Positions 9,670 to 22,330 are shown, counted from the stretch's first letter. The stretch: 64,000 nt of DNA from Mortierella alpina (GCA_029449245.1 JANATF010000015.1:868001-932000), one strand, 5' to 3'. Made by a program: numbers and translations. The notes: a model not told the origin generated them from the sequence alone.

Positions 9670-10400
9670 AGACCACCACCGCGACCATGGAGTTGCATAG
9701 AAGCCGCATGCGACAACAGACACGTTTGCAGGAGGAAGGGGCGAGAAGTCAATTGCCACGAGTATCGACAGAACCAATAAAGTCTTTGACAAATGAAGTA
9801 TATAACGATCCGATCGATCCTCATCAAGGCGCGCCATTGGGAGCACTACAGTAGTTTCGCCATTGGGAGCACTACAGTAGTTTCAACACGCTGGAGTATG
9901 AGACGTTGCTCTTTCATACACGTTGTTGTAGATAAAGCTTCAAAAATGATGGAAGACATCGGATCGCTCGCGGTTCCGTGCTATCCCGGAAGGTTTGAGA
10001 AGTAGCAAGCCAGGTGCGTCAAAGGGTGTCCACTTTTTTTTTCCTCGCCGTTGATCTACCTTGACCTTATCTGCTTGCCGTCCCTCCTTGATAAACTTCC
10101 GAACTGGAGCCTTCTCAGTTCCCTGCCCGAGTCCTCCGTTCATGGAAAGTCATAGACATCCTTAGCTGGAGCAATTGCTCGACCTTTTCTGTTATTTTTT
10201 TTTTAATTAAAAACTTTTTTTTGCGTTTTTGTATGTGCAATATGGGACCAAACCAATTGGCCCCAGATGATGGATGAGAAGTGGGAGGGGTAATGGTAAC
10301 AAGTAATATAAACACAAAGGGAACACGACTAATAAAACAAGGAGGATGGATCTTTCAACCGTCTATGTGGGAGGGATGTGTGTGAAAGAGAGGATCCCGC
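9670..10400. other. Intergenic, convergent 3' ends, with a 26-bp tandem duplication
   Basis: No gene is supported. A perfect direct repeat of 26 bp (GCCATTGGGAGCACTACAGT...) lies at 9833-9858 and 9859-9884. The part near 10190-10230 is A/T-rich homopolymer, as expected for 3' flanks of two convergent genes. Confidence 0.7.
9833..9884. repeat. Perfect 2 x 26-bp tandem duplication
   Basis: Two identical, directly adjacent 26-bp units start with GCCATTGGG and end with GTAGTTTC. No coding role is apparent. Confidence 0.9.
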
Positions 10401-12800
10401 TTACTTCTTGGCGTACATGGCCTTGATGGCGGCAGTCGAGTACGACTTTGGGCGCTCGAGGGGCATACCCAAAGCACGGTCCCAGATCAACTGGGACAAC
10501 ACTCCGAGACCGCGGGAGACACCGAACAGGACGGTGTAGAAGTCCTGCTCGACCAAGCCGTAGGCAGACAGAAGGACACCAGAGTGGGCATCAACGTTGG
10601 GCCAGGGGTTCTTGGTCTTGCCGTGCTCGAGGAGAATGCCGGGGGCAACGGTGTAGATCTGGGAGACGAGCTTGAAGAGGGGATCGTTGGGGATGTGCTT
10701 CAAGGCAAACTCGCGCTGGCAAGAGTAACGGGGGTCGGTCTTGCGGAGAACGGCGTGACCGTAACCAGGAACGACCTGGCCGTTCTTGAGGGTCTTCCAG
10801 ACGTAATCCTTAATGGTCTCGTCAGAGACATCCTTGCCTCCGAGCTCCTCGCGCATCTTGGTGATCCAGCGGAGAACCTCCTGGTTGGCGAGTCCGTGAA
10901 GGGGACCAGCAAGACCGTTCAAACCGGCAGCGAAGGAGAGGTAAGGGTCAGAGAGGGCAGAGCCGACCAAGTGGGTGGTGTGGGCAGAGACGTTACCACC
11001 CTCGTGGTCAGAGTGAATGGTGAGGTAGAGACGCATGAGCTCAACAAAGTCCTTGTTGTCACCGAATCCGAGGAGGTTGGCCAAGTTGGCACCATAATCG
11101 AGGTTGGGGTTGATGGCAGCGAGCTTGCCCTTGTTCTTGAAGACGTTCTGGTAGATGCGTCCAGCAATGTTGGGGAGCTTGGCAATGAGATCCATGGAGT
11201 CCTCGAAGGTGGTGTCCCAGTACTCGGTCTTCTTGACACCGCTCTGGTAGGCCTTGGCGAACTGGGACTCGTGCTGGAGGGCAGTGACAGCGAGCGAGAA
11301 CTGGGACATGGGGTGGAGGGTGTTGGGGCAACGGTCGAGGAGATCCTCAACGAAGGTGGGGAGGGTGGCGCGATCAGCCCACTCGGCAGAGAGGCCACGG
11401 ACCTGCTCATCGGTGGGGACCTCACCGGTGACCAAGAGCCAGAAGAGGGACTCGGGGAGGGGCTCGTTGCCGCCAACGGCCTTGGGGAGGACCTGCTGGC
11501 ACTCGGGGATGGTCTTACCGCGGAAGCGGATACCCTCCTCAGAGTCGAGGACGGAACCCTCCCAGATGAGACCCTTGATGCCGCGCATACCACCGTAGGC
11601 CATGTCGACAGTGGTCTCGCCCAAGACCTTGCTTCCAAACTCGGCCTTGACCTGCTTGACCTCCTCGCGCTTCTCAGGGATCAACTCTCTGAGGCGGTCC
11701 TTCAAGCCCTGTTTGATAAGAATCAATCGAGGTAGTGGGGATGGTTAGTGCCTCTGCGGGTGATAGCGAACAGAAGGAGCCAACTGAGATCGAGCACGGG
11801 TGGGTGTGAAGATCGGACTAGTGACAATCTTTGCCAATCTCATCGCATCTGCACTGCTCTCTTTGAATGTAAGTAGTACTAGATAAGTGCTGCTTGTTGT
11901 TCCGTCCCACCACACGCACCAAACGCACCACACCTGGGATCAGACCATATTTCTTCTCGCTGTTCCCAACAACGATGCTGCAGGTCCCGCAAAAACGTAA
12001 AATGTTTTTTTTTTTTTTTGGGTGGCTGGAATTTGTCCCCCAAAAAAGTCGTTTTTGGCCACCTAGCTGAGATTCGATGGCACTTCAAAGCGGAAGTTGA
12101 CTCTAGACACTGCTCCCAAGGAGCTTCGTTGCTGATCAAGGCCAGGCGCAGATGCTTCGAGTGCGGGCCAGCGCGGTGCTGACGGTCCTCTTCCTGCCCA
12201 CATCCATGTCTGGGATGATTGCGCCGCTCCAACCATGAACCGCAAGGCGTTGCCACCAAAACACACACTCTTTTTCTGCTATTGTTTTGCCCATCCACTC
12301 TTTTTCTATAGACTCGTTGTCCCTCAAGCATCTCACGATCAACCCAGGCGTGTTCCTGCAGTTGCGGAGAGTTGTTTGTGGAGGCTGATCCAGCCGGAAG
12401 CCAATTTTCATATGCATTTCGAGTGACGCACCTGGGGCTTGGTGGAGTAGGCGCGGATGGCGGTGGCAGCGAAGGAGTTGTGGCGGGTAGCGACCTGTTA
12501 TTGACGAGCAGCAGAGCAAAGAGACAGACAGACAGCAATCAGGTTAGCATACGAGATGTAATTTAGCTCCGGTGGAGAGAGTGATCCATAAGCGCGCCAG
12601 CAAGCAAGGTCAAGATGAAGGACACGATCAAGTCGAGCCTAAAACAAAGGGGAGGAGGATGAAGGGTGATGGGAAGGACAGTGATCACAAGGACAAGGAT
12701 AAGGAAGAGGAGGAGGAGGAGGAGGAGGAGGAGGAAAAGGAAAAGGAAAGGATGTATTTACCTTGGCAAGGCCAGGGAAGGCAGCGCGGAGAGAAGCCAT
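10401..12800 (-). CDS. CIT1: Citrate synthase, mitochondrial
   Basis: Three exons (minus strand): 12762-12800, 12432-12494 and 10401-11708, 469 residues. It condenses acetyl-CoA and oxaloacetate to citrate, the first step of the TCA cycle. The two short 5' exons encode the presequence [34 protein letters not shown] (RAYS|T-like cleavage region). The third carries the whole enzyme starting [13 protein letters not shown]. Catalytic histidines and aspartate sit in the expected contexts: [26 protein letters not shown] and NVDAHSGVL. The intron between exons 2 and 3 is 723 nt, long for this genome. Codon bias leaves a 383-codon antisense frame open, which is a shadow. Because NIS synthetases use citrate, its position 6 kb from them is suggestive but may be chance; this enzyme is the ordinary mitochondrial form. 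Confidence 0.97.
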
Positions 12801-14045
12801 GGCGGATATGTGTATGGAGAGGGGGGAGTGGGTGGAAGAAGATGAGGAGAGAAGAGAGAAGAAAGAGGAGAAAAGAGAGGAGATAAAAAGAAGAGAAGAA
12901 AAAGCGTCGGGCGGAGAGACACTGGTGATCGGATGTGATGAGAACAGAAAAAAAAAACGTCCTTTCCACCCGCATACGACATGTTGCAGGGGAGGAAGTA
13001 CTATTTTTTTTTTTTTGTTTTCTTTGCATGTGGACTTTGAAATTGTCTGTGTGCCTGTCTGAGCAGTCTGAGCATCTCCCCCGCCTGGAAAGGCCCTGTC
13101 CTCTGGAGATAAGCACCGGGCAGCAACCCAGCCTGGCCTTGATTGAATAGCAGGCCACCGGCGATTGAATCGATAAAGTGACGTACAGCGCAACAGAGCC
13201 GGCGCAACAACTGTTCAGGCACAACCCATCAAAACCCCCCTCGGGCTAGCATTCAAAATACCCGACTCCTCGTCTCCCTTGACTGAGAACCCAACAGACT
13301 GCAGGACAGTACCGTCGTAGTACTCTAAGACTGTAATTAAACAGGTCGTTTCTACATCGGCACAATCATCATCCCGCTCGGGACGGAGCAATTCGCCACT
13401 CGCCATTGTTTGGCATCATCGCCGTCCTCATCGTCGCTTGGATCATTTAGCGTCTTTGTATGCCGTGTGTATACTTGGAAAAGAGCATGATAATCTATAC
13501 ACCACCAGGTCCGTGGTCTAACCACTGGCAGATCAACTTTTCTGCCATCGGCATTTGATCTGTACGGAGACTAAGCTCGATCAAGCCGTCCTTGATCTCG
13601 TTTCATCCAGCATACTGCATCGCCATTTCTCTCTGCTCTGTCACTTTATTTTTTTTCATACAGACCTATACTTCCTCTCCCCGCAGAAGGCCACGCTCCC
13701 TCATCATCATATGTGATCCGAAAACTGAAGTGAGCATAGGGTAGCTGTCTACCGTGGGCTTGACAATATAAAAAAAAAAAATAGGATTTGTCACAACCTG
13801 CCCCTCTTCCTTCCGGCTGCCTCTATTTTTTTTTTTACACTTTTGTGCAACATGTTTCCTCTCATCAAGCGTGGCCTCTCTGTTGTTTTTTTTGCTTGAG
13901 TTTCCAACCTACCCACGCTATCTGCGCTTGCCTTTAGCAAGGAACCCCACAATTATCCATATACGGCACACTAAGGAAGAAAGCGCCCAGAGATCAGCAG
14001 CAAAGATGGACTGACACTTTGGACGACACATAAACGGGATGCGAG

Positions 14046-14082
<37 letters not shown>

Positions 14083-17000
14083 CGAGACGCACAAACTTCA
14101 GGTTAGAAGCGACGAAGCCTCGATCATGAGGGTAGCAGCAGCGAGCACGGCTGCCCATCATCAACGCTGCATCGTGCTACCCACGTTCCTGATTGTGTGC
14201 ATCTCACTTTCAGCTATTTTGCTGATGCAGCGACGACCTTTCGGCCCAGATCATAGTAATACCCTCCCAACTAAAGTCTACCCGGCTCCAACCCCGTGTG
14301 TACACTGGGCTTTAGGCTAACTGTAACAACAGGACACGTTTTTTGTGATGTCTAGAAAATAGAAACCCATATGAATTTGCACACTGGCAGAACTCAAAAA
14401 GTACGGAGCGGGGTAAGAGGCCTCAAAAGGAAATGCCGACTTTGCATATGAAGACAGGGGTACGGATCAAAAGATGGAAAATATGATAACGCTCCGCACT
14501 AATTTACACTTGCCAGGAGGGCGTTCAGACTGTACGACCCTTGCTTTTCTGGGGCTTTGCTCTTTCTGCTGCCGCGTGGGAGGGAAGACGATGTGCGACT
14601 GTCGACGCTCTTGGTCGTGATACGCCCAATGAACCATTTCCAACCTTGCTCCTCGATGAATGCCAAACATCTCACTCCACCACAACTCCTCCACACGACA
14701 AGGACGAAACAGAGACAGAGACAGCGGCCGAAAGGCAAAGGGACAACTGATGTCAGCGCGTGAGCGTGAGAATGCTGTCGATGAAGTGCCGGTCCTGTAT
14801 GCTGCACGTTTCCAGATTGTTCAGGCTCCGCTGCCTTAATGTTCTCAGTGAGACCCACCTGGCTCTTCGCTCCCCTACACACGTACAGTACAAGTCCTGT
14901 ATGATCCTTATCTCTCATCCAGCCCAATGGAACCCCAACTGAGTTCATCGTGGCATTCCTCGTAGACTACAATTGCACGTATTATTCAAAGTCGTCGGCG
15001 TTTTGTTGTTTGTCCGGGGTAAACCTCTGTACCGTGTACTTAGTACGTATGATGCTGATCCATCAGCATCGAAAGGGTCTGCCCACTTACCATGTATCAT
15101 GCACGGCAGTTGCCAGTTCGTGTCGGTACTCCTGATCGTGTATGTGAGCTGATCATGTATATCGATGTAGGCAAGAGTAGCAAAGCGCCTCGCAAACCAG
15201 AAACGCTACCAAGTTGAATATGTCTTAGGGTGGTTGGTCCGAAGGAGAATCCTACGCCCTGAAGGAATCCATTGTTTGAAAAGAGGAGATTCCGTTGTCC
15301 AGTGAATGAATCGTGGTCTGGTGAATGAATCCGTGGTCTGGTGAATGAATCCGTGGCCTGGTGAATGAATCCGGGGTGTGGTGAACGAATCTATAGTGCG
15401 GTAAAAGAATCCGTGCTGCAGTAAAGAATCCGTGGTCCGGTAGTATGAAGTGAGGATTTGTCCACTCAGCTGGTCCAAGGCTTCCAAGGTTACTCAAGCT
15501 TCAGTAGCAGTTCCGCTTGTTGAGAGAGGTTGGGTGAAGAGCGCGGTAGCGACAGGCGTGTTGAGGCTGTGTTGTGAGCTATGCTCCAGCAAGCGGCCCA
15601 GAGCCAGGTGATTAGAGACGCGCTGTAAAGGACTCATGATCAAACGAAGAGGAGTGCTCATGCATGTACAATGGCTTCCAGAATCAAGGCATCCAGAATT
15701 CAGGCTTTCGATGATGTCGCGTTACTCCTGCCTGCGATGGCCACCTGTGTGTCGACGACGGTGCTGTGGGTCAAGGAAGGCGAGAGAGAAGGCGAGAGAG
15801 ATTGAAAGAGAGAGAGAGAGAGAGAGAGAGATATGTATTATATATGGAAGAGGGCGCTGATGCGGGTGTGGTGGGAAGGCGAGTAGCGAAGTGGCAGTGA
15901 TCAAGGTGTCTGGAGAGGAGACAGGAAGAGAAGCGAGGCTTCGGTGTGCACCTGCACTCTGAGGTCTTGCTCGCTGCAGCTGGTGCATGCTACTCTCGGG
16001 ATATTCTTTTCTCGGGCCATGCAAGGATGCATGCGCTGCGGTGCTCCGAGACGAGGCATACACGAGGGGAGCGACCGCTGGTGTCGCGCCACATGCCACA
16101 TAGTGAGATCCGGCCACCATGGCCGCATCTCTCTACAGATCCAAGTCTCCAAGTCCTTTGCCCTCAGGCCATCCTCGACTGTCTGATGCCTCCCACAGGT
16201 ACTCTCTGCCTCGTTAGTGCAAGGCCACATTCAGCCAAAGCACATGGCGCCAATTTTGCAGCCAGGCGGACAACAATTGCCATATCCGCTGGCTGCAGCT
16301 CGTGTTTGTGGGCTTTTTAGTGCTTGAGCGAATGAGCGTGGGAAATGACACGGACGTCCGATGGTCCTCAGCAGCAGGCGCACTTTGGTGTTCATATATC
16401 GCCATCTTGAGAGTCCATTGCAACAACGATAGCCTGTGCACAATGCGCATGACTCGCCTGAGCATGAGAGCAGCACGGCAGACGTCCTGTCTACCTTTCA
16501 GTGTGCTGTCCGCATCCGCACCATGGCCCCGCCTTTTGTAGCCCGACCGTGTGCCACATCGCTCTCGTCAGCATCTCTCGAGGACTCTTGACCGCTGGCC
16601 CCTCATCATCCACCAACACTTACCTCTGATGCTGCTTTCTTCTTGAAGAACAATGCGACCCACAGAGCGGCGCAGATACGCGCTCCATCCCTCTTTGTCT
16701 TTGCACTGTTTGATCTTGATCTCGTTCCTACCACGCATCACACTCCAAGCCCGTTGTCTCATTTGGAGTCGCTGTTCCTGTTTGGAGCCGCGTTGCGCGT
16801 GCATCGATAGGGTGCTCTGCCAGGCCAGAAGTGCCCTGCCCAGGCAGCAGCAGCACACGCAACAGGCAGCAGGACCTGAGGCAGGCAAGGGAACAAGGCA
16901 GCCGGCTGCACAAGGGTTCCACTCTTGAGCCACGTACACTCCAGAGAAAAAGGAAAAAAAAAACGGGACCTGAGTGAGCTCGTAATAATAATATGCATTT

Positions 17001-17158
17001 TCCATTTTCTGTCGTCTGCCTTGTTTTTCCTTTTCACCCATTGCCCATTGCCCGTTGCCCATTGCATCCCATTAGCCCATTGCACCTCGCCGCTCTCTTC
17101 TCTGTCGCCCGTCCTTGTTCTCTCTCACGCAGGCCATATCTCCGTATCGCGCATAAGC
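12801..17158. other. Gene-poor region with microsatellites and a minisatellite
   Basis: About 4.4 kb between the citrate synthase start and the CaMKK start. Open frames here are short, low-complexity or lack conserved motifs, and I support none. The left end is the citrate synthase promoter, with a purine-rich tract on the plus strand (GGA/GAA runs at 12705-12740 and 12835-12905). The right end (16925-17158) is a CT-rich leader for the kinase with repeats of TTGCCCATTGCCCGTTGCCC type. GA microsatellites lie near 14066 and 15808-15831. Confidence 0.7.
15292..15440. repeat. Degenerate 20-bp minisatellite, about 7.5 copies
   Basis: Tandem units of 19-20 bp follow the consensus CCGTGGTCTGGTGAATGAAT. 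The central units (15320-15380) are nearly identical and the right-hand units decay (GTAAAAGAAT, GTAAAGAAT). Frames through it encode short repeated peptides but no credible gene. Confidence 0.88.
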
Positions 17159-19776
17159 ATGGACAGCACTATTCATGCCAACGGCGGCATCCCGCCCACC
17201 ATCCTGCAGGACGACCAGCCCTTGGACATGGACAACAACAACACCACCACCACCTTGTCCTTCGAGAACGGGATCCACCCCGCCATGATGGACTCGAACC
17301 CGCCCTCCACCCTCACAGAGACCCTCTCCTCCTTCTCTTCCGACCGCTCCAGCTACCTGGGCGGCACCAGCAACAACCTGCTCTCCACCTTCTCCTCCAC
17401 CACCTCCACCCCCGCATCCAGACGCGGCTCCATGCAATTCACAAAGCCCGTCGAGGTCAGAGAGACCCTCGACGCCTCCGTGACCGAAAACGCCGATGGC
17501 CTCCGGCAGCTGAAGCAGTACATCCTCAAGCGAGAGATTGGCAGAGGCGCCTTTGGAAAGGTTCACCACGCCGTTGACGAAAACACCAACATCAGCTATG
17601 TAAGTCCCCCTCCCCCTTTATGCTCAAGGAAATGAATGCGCACAGGTCTCTACTCTCCACCCCCTATTCCCCTCCGCATCTCATGCATCGTGTCTCTTGA
17701 TTCATAATAGGCCGTCAAAGAGTTTAGCAAGTCCAAGCTCAGAAAGAAGGACAAGGCCAACCTTTTCAAGCTAGGCCCCAGAGGACGGGGGCGCGGTCGC
17801 AGAGGTCCCGATGCACCCAGCCCTCCCTCGAGCGAGTCGTCTCCTCTGGACCTGATCCGTGGAGAGGTGGCCATCCTCAAGAAGCTGCACCACCCCAACA
17901 TTGTCAAGCTCTATGAAGTGCTCGATGTATCCTCGGACGACTCTATGTATATGGGTACGTCCACTCACACCAATGCATGTTACTACAACATTGTCGTACG
18001 CCGCCTTGGATACTCACCGCGCCCAGCCGGCTATTTCTTTCACTCGTAGTATTTGAGATGTGCGAAAGAGGAGTTCTCATGCCCGTGTCGCTGACAGAGA
18101 GATGTGAGGACGTATTCTCGGATGAAGATTGCCGCGATGTCTTTCAGCAGATGGTTCTTGGAATCGAATATCGTAAGCCAAAGGAGGACGCGGAACTGAC
18201 GTGGAACATGAACCAATGTGCAACATTGTTGCAGGGATAACTCGCGCTCACTCACCCAGTGGACATTTGTTTTGCTGTTGCCTCCTCTATCACGTTCCCT
18301 CCCTACAGTTCACGAACACGACATCATCCACCGCGACATCAAGCCCGACAACCTTTTGCGCTCAGGAGATGGAACGGTCAAAATTGTGGACTTTGGCGTC
18401 TCGGAAATGTTCAACAAGAAGGGCGATGACATGACCAAAAAGTCTGCAGGAAGCCCTGCTTTCATGGCGCCTGAGCTGTGTCGTCATGACCATGGAGAGG
18501 TCTCTGGACGGGCCACAGACATTTGGTCCATGGGTGTGACGCTCTACTGCATCCGCTACGGATATCTGCCTTATGTCTCTGAATCTATTCTGGAGATGCA
18601 CAAGATCATTCGCGAAGAAGAGTACACGATCCCTCCAGAGAACGACCAACGGTTTGTGAATCTGATCAAGAGACTGTTGGAGAAGGATCCCGTGAAGCGT
18701 ATCACTATCGAGCAATTGAGGGTAAGGCAGAGTCCTGTTCTTGGTTCTATTACATCATGTATGCAAGCGCCGCCTCTAATCAATTTGCCTACTGCCTCCC
18801 TTTTTCTTCTCTGTGATTTCAAAGAATGACCCATGGCTGACGAACGATGGCAAGGAGCTGCTGATCTCCAAGGAAGAAAACACCGCCAATGCAGTCACGG
18901 AGGTCACGGAGGAGGATCTTCGTGGCGCTATTCAAAAGATCGGTGGATTGGTGACAGTGGTAAGTTCGCATCACAACACTGTGTCGTTATCAAGTGGCAA
19001 TGTATGTCGTGAAATATCTCTAATCTTCCTCTTTGATGACTCTACAGTTCAAGGCAATTACAAAGTTCAAGCGCGGTATCAAAAGCCCCGTTTCACGCCG
19101 CTCCTCGACCTCTACTACAGCTGGACGGGATGACCTGGCCACCGAGCAGGAAAAGATGCGGGATGCTGACGAGAGTAATGCAACCATATCACAAGCGAAT
19201 GCTTCTTCAGAGTCGACCAAGGACACATTGAAAGAGGAGGTCAAGGAGACATCAGCATCGCCTATGAGCAGCACACTCGAAAGTTCGCTAGTCCATGTAT
19301 CACTGCAGGAGACGAAGGACAAGAACGAGTCGGAAAAGAACCAGGCGGAGGCAGAACCTACGTCTCAACCGCCGGTTCAAAAGGCTATCGAGGAGACCAA
19401 GGATGATAAACCAGCAGAGGAAGAAGCCGAGCCCGAGGGCTATCAAATGTGCGACATGGAGACGGGCATGTGCTACTGGGTCCCCTCCAAGAAGGTGAAG
19501 ACGACGCCTCCTGTGACCGCGACTGAGGAGCCAAAGAAGGATGTGGAGGAGAAGGTGTCGGAGGTAATACAGCCATCGGCCCCTACTATCCAGGTTGCCT
19601 CTGTGGAGCATGCGGCCGCTCTTTCTTCAGCAGATGCGTCTCATCAGGACGACGCTTCTGCAGGACAGAGCTCTAGTTCTGGAGCCAGCTCACCCACGCA
19701 ATCACTGGCCCCAGGTCCACGGTTGGTGGGCAAGTTGTCAAGAGAGCGACTTGCCATGTTTGAGAAGAGTACCTGA
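17159..19776 (+). CDS. Ca2+/calmodulin-dependent protein kinase kinase (CaMKK/Ssp1-like)
   Basis: Six exons: 17159-17599, 17711-17954, 18050-18172, 18309-18721, 18825-18959 and 19048-19776; 694 residues. The first ~125 residues are Ser/Thr-rich and disordered. The kinase domain follows: glycine loop GRGAFGKVHHAV, AVKEF lysine, HRDIKPDN, DFGVSEMF, APEL and WSMGVTLYC. A basic/proline insert after the lysine (GPRGRGRGRRGPDAPSPPSS) sits exactly where animal CaMKKs have the RP insert. The activation loop reads SAGSPAFMAPE, with Ser where the animal enzyme has Thr (TVGTPAFMAPE). After the kinase come NDPWLT and VTEEDLRGAIQKIGGLVTVFKAITK, matching the CaMKK autoinhibitory/CaM-binding side. The 240-residue tail is acidic and disordered. 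The family phosphorylates AMPK and CaMK activation loops (S. pombe Ssp1, yeast Sak1/Tos3/Elm1), coupling calcium or energy stress to growth. Confidence 0.93.
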
Positions 19777-20446
19777 GTGCGGGGAAGCCCTGGAGGCTGT
19801 CGTACCCTCAGCAGAAGGCGAGGAACCGTGCTCGAACACTCCAGTCAGATAGATAATTAGACCAACGCATTTCTTAGGAACACATTTGCTTTTTTTTTTA
19901 TGAACTTTGGGGCGGTAGTAGTATCTTGCATGTCATTAGAGCATATGCACCCACGTTGTCATCTGGGCAAAGCCATTGTCAATTTGTCCTTCAATACTGG
20001 CGATCTTTATTTTTTTTCCTCGAGCATAAGAAGAAAAACGAGACGAAAGAAGAAAAAAAGAAAAACGAAAAAAGAAAAGAAAAAAAAAGATCTGGGGGGT
20101 CAGTAGCCCACAAATACAGAATGTTGTTCAAGAATGCAAAGTGTGAACGGGGGGGGGGATTGGGTTGATGCAAATAAGATACAAATAGTAATGCTGGTAT
20201 GTTGTTGTTTTTGTTTGAGGAGTGTTGAATCTCTCGTGTGCTGGGTCTTTTTTCGTCAGCCGTTTTCCGCCTTCTAGGGAAGAAAGGGGACGGCAGAGTG
20301 AGGCCAGTGGGCGGTGCTGTGTTGCGAAAAGGCGTTGAAGCTTCGCTGGGAGATCTTTTTTTTTTCTTGTCTTCTTGTTCCTCCTCTCTCGTTCCTCATT
20401 GTCTTTTCTTCCTCGGTGTCCTTGCTCAGGTGGGTGGCAACCCCGT
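19777..20446. other. Convergent 3' intergenic region
   Basis: This lies between the convergent CaMKK and phosphoglycerate dehydrogenase genes. It contains an A-rich purine tract (20030-20090), a run of nine or ten G (20150-20158) and T-rich runs. No gene is supported. Confidence 0.7.
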
Positions 20447-22330
20447 TTAGTAAAGGACACGGGTGACAATGTTGGTAGGAGTCTCGCTGACAAGACGGTA
20501 AATGTCCTGGATCTGCTCTGGGGTCACGTCCGAGATATCAGCCATCAGGTAAGCAATCTTGCCCTTCGAGTCCGAGAACTGCTTGTCGACATTGTGCTCT
20601 GCCAAGATGTTGGTGATCCTGAGCAAGACTCCAGGGACGTTCGTGTGCGTGTAGCACAGACGGATCGAGTTCTCCTCATCCTTGATCGCACGCAGATCCA
20701 CCTCGGGAAAGTTGACGGCGCCAATGGAGGTACCGTAGTTGATAAACTTGATCAGAGCCTGCGAGACCTCGACACCGATCATGGACTGGGCCTCCTCGGT
20801 CGATCCTCCGATATGAGGGGTCAAGAGAGTGTTGGGGCATCCAATGAGCTCCGACTCAAAGAACTTGCCGTTGGCAGCAGGCTCCTTGGGGAAGACATCG
20901 ACAGCAGCACCGCCCAGGTGTCCAGCACGCAGAGCCTTGGCCAGGGCAGGGATATGGACGATGGTGCCACGCGAGGCGTTGATCAGGAACGAGCCCTGTT
21001 TCATCTTGTTGAGCTCGTGCTCGCCAATCATGTTCTTGGTCTCCTCGGTCTCGGGTACATGCAGCGTCACAAAGTCCGAGTTCTGGAGAAGTTCGTCCAA
21101 CGTGGTGACCTGTTTGCTGGTACCAAGGGGCATCAATGGGACCACGTCGTGGAAGAGTACACGCATGCCCATAGACTCTGCAAGGACCGACAGCTGAGAT
21201 CCAATGTGACCATAGCCGACAATTCCTATGGGATGATTAAGAAGACGAGAAATGAATGAGTAATTCAGAAACAATGTTCTATCTTTTTTATCTCCAAAGC
21301 TGCGCAGAAAGTGATAAAGCGGATGCCTTCTCTCGTTCTTACCAAGGGTCTTGCCACGGATCTCGTAGCAATTGGCCGAGACTTTGGACCAGATGCCCTG
21401 GTGCATCTCATTGTTGCGGTCGCCCAGCTGTCTGGAGAGGAGCACAATCTCAGAGATGACCAGCTCAGCAACCGATCTCGAGTTGGAGAAGGGCGAGTTG
21501 AAGACGGCAATACCCTTCTGGGCCGCATGCTCGAGGTCGACCTGGTTCGTTCCGATGCAGAAGCATCCAATCACTCCCAGTTTCTCAGCAGCATCCAAGA
21601 CTTTCTTGGTCAGCTTGGTCTTTGAGCGGATACCAACACAGTGAACGTCGCGGATCTTTTCGATCAGCACGTCCTCTGCCAGTGCCTTGGCATGTGTCTC
21701 GACCTAAATTGGATTATTTTTTTTGGACACAAAGATAAGACAGAGAACGTTAGCAAGGCATTCCCAGGGGAGAAGGGGCAGGCAAATCCCACTGCGCTGA
21801 TTTCTCTCTCTCTCTCTCTCTCTCTTTTGCACTCGCTGCTGATCCCTGTTTTGCCGCGCCTAGCGCTCTTTTTTAGTCCCAAACTTGCGCACAGTCTGTC
21901 TCCTTCTTCTTCTTGGGCATGGTGCCTCGCCTTTTGTCCAATGATCCTCGTTTTTTTCTTAGTGCGTGTAGAAAAAAAAAGGCCTGAGCATCACCCAGTG
22001 AGGGTGTGTGCACATATTCCACTTTACCTGATATCCCTGCTCCCGAAGTGCAGAGACTGCAGTCTCATTGACGTTCTCGAGCAAGAGGATCTTGATGTTG
22101 GCAGTGTTGAAGGGCTTGAGAAGCTTTGCCTTCTTGGATCCACCAAAGGAGCCCTGGCGCTCACGTCTTGTGACAGTAGTGGCCTCTGCGGTGGGAACTG
22201 CTGCCTCGAAAGCGCCGTTCGTGGGGGCAGGTGTCGAGGGCGTGGTGGCTAATGGAGTGGAAGGCATGTTTCTTTGGGATGCGGGGGTGGATGGAAGTGA
22301 GGCTGGTGGGGTTGAGGATTCGAAGGGCAT
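20447..22330 (-). CDS. SER3: D-3-phosphoglycerate dehydrogenase
   Basis: Three exons: 22028-22330, 21343-21703 and 20447-21225; 480 residues. It oxidises 3-phosphoglycerate to 3-phosphohydroxypyruvate with NAD+, the committed step of serine biosynthesis. The N-terminal ~65 residues are Pro/Thr/Ser-rich. The substrate domain (KILLLENVNETAV..., GIRSKTKLT) follows, then the Rossmann motif GIVGYGHIGSQ. Catalytic residues are in ASRGTIVH (Arg), KEPA (Glu) and TPHIGGSTEEAQ (His). A C-terminal ACT domain (NVPGVLLRITNILAEH) provides serine feedback in this family. Intron 2 (21226-21342) is 117 nt, a multiple of three, and contains no in-frame stop. An unspliced message would insert 39 residues just before the Rossmann loop. 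Intron 1 (324 nt) holds a CT repeat. Confidence 0.96.

Noticed and set aside
10584-11735. 383-codon open frame antisense to citrate synthase
   Set aside because: It mirrors the real gene in the complementary phase; strong GC3 bias removes stops from the antisense frame. Composition is Gly/Glu/Leu/Val repetitive with no domain.
14039-14320. Small membrane-protein gene
   Set aside because: The frame begins in a GT/GA repeat and has one hydrophobic stretch, but there is no homology, leader or splice support.
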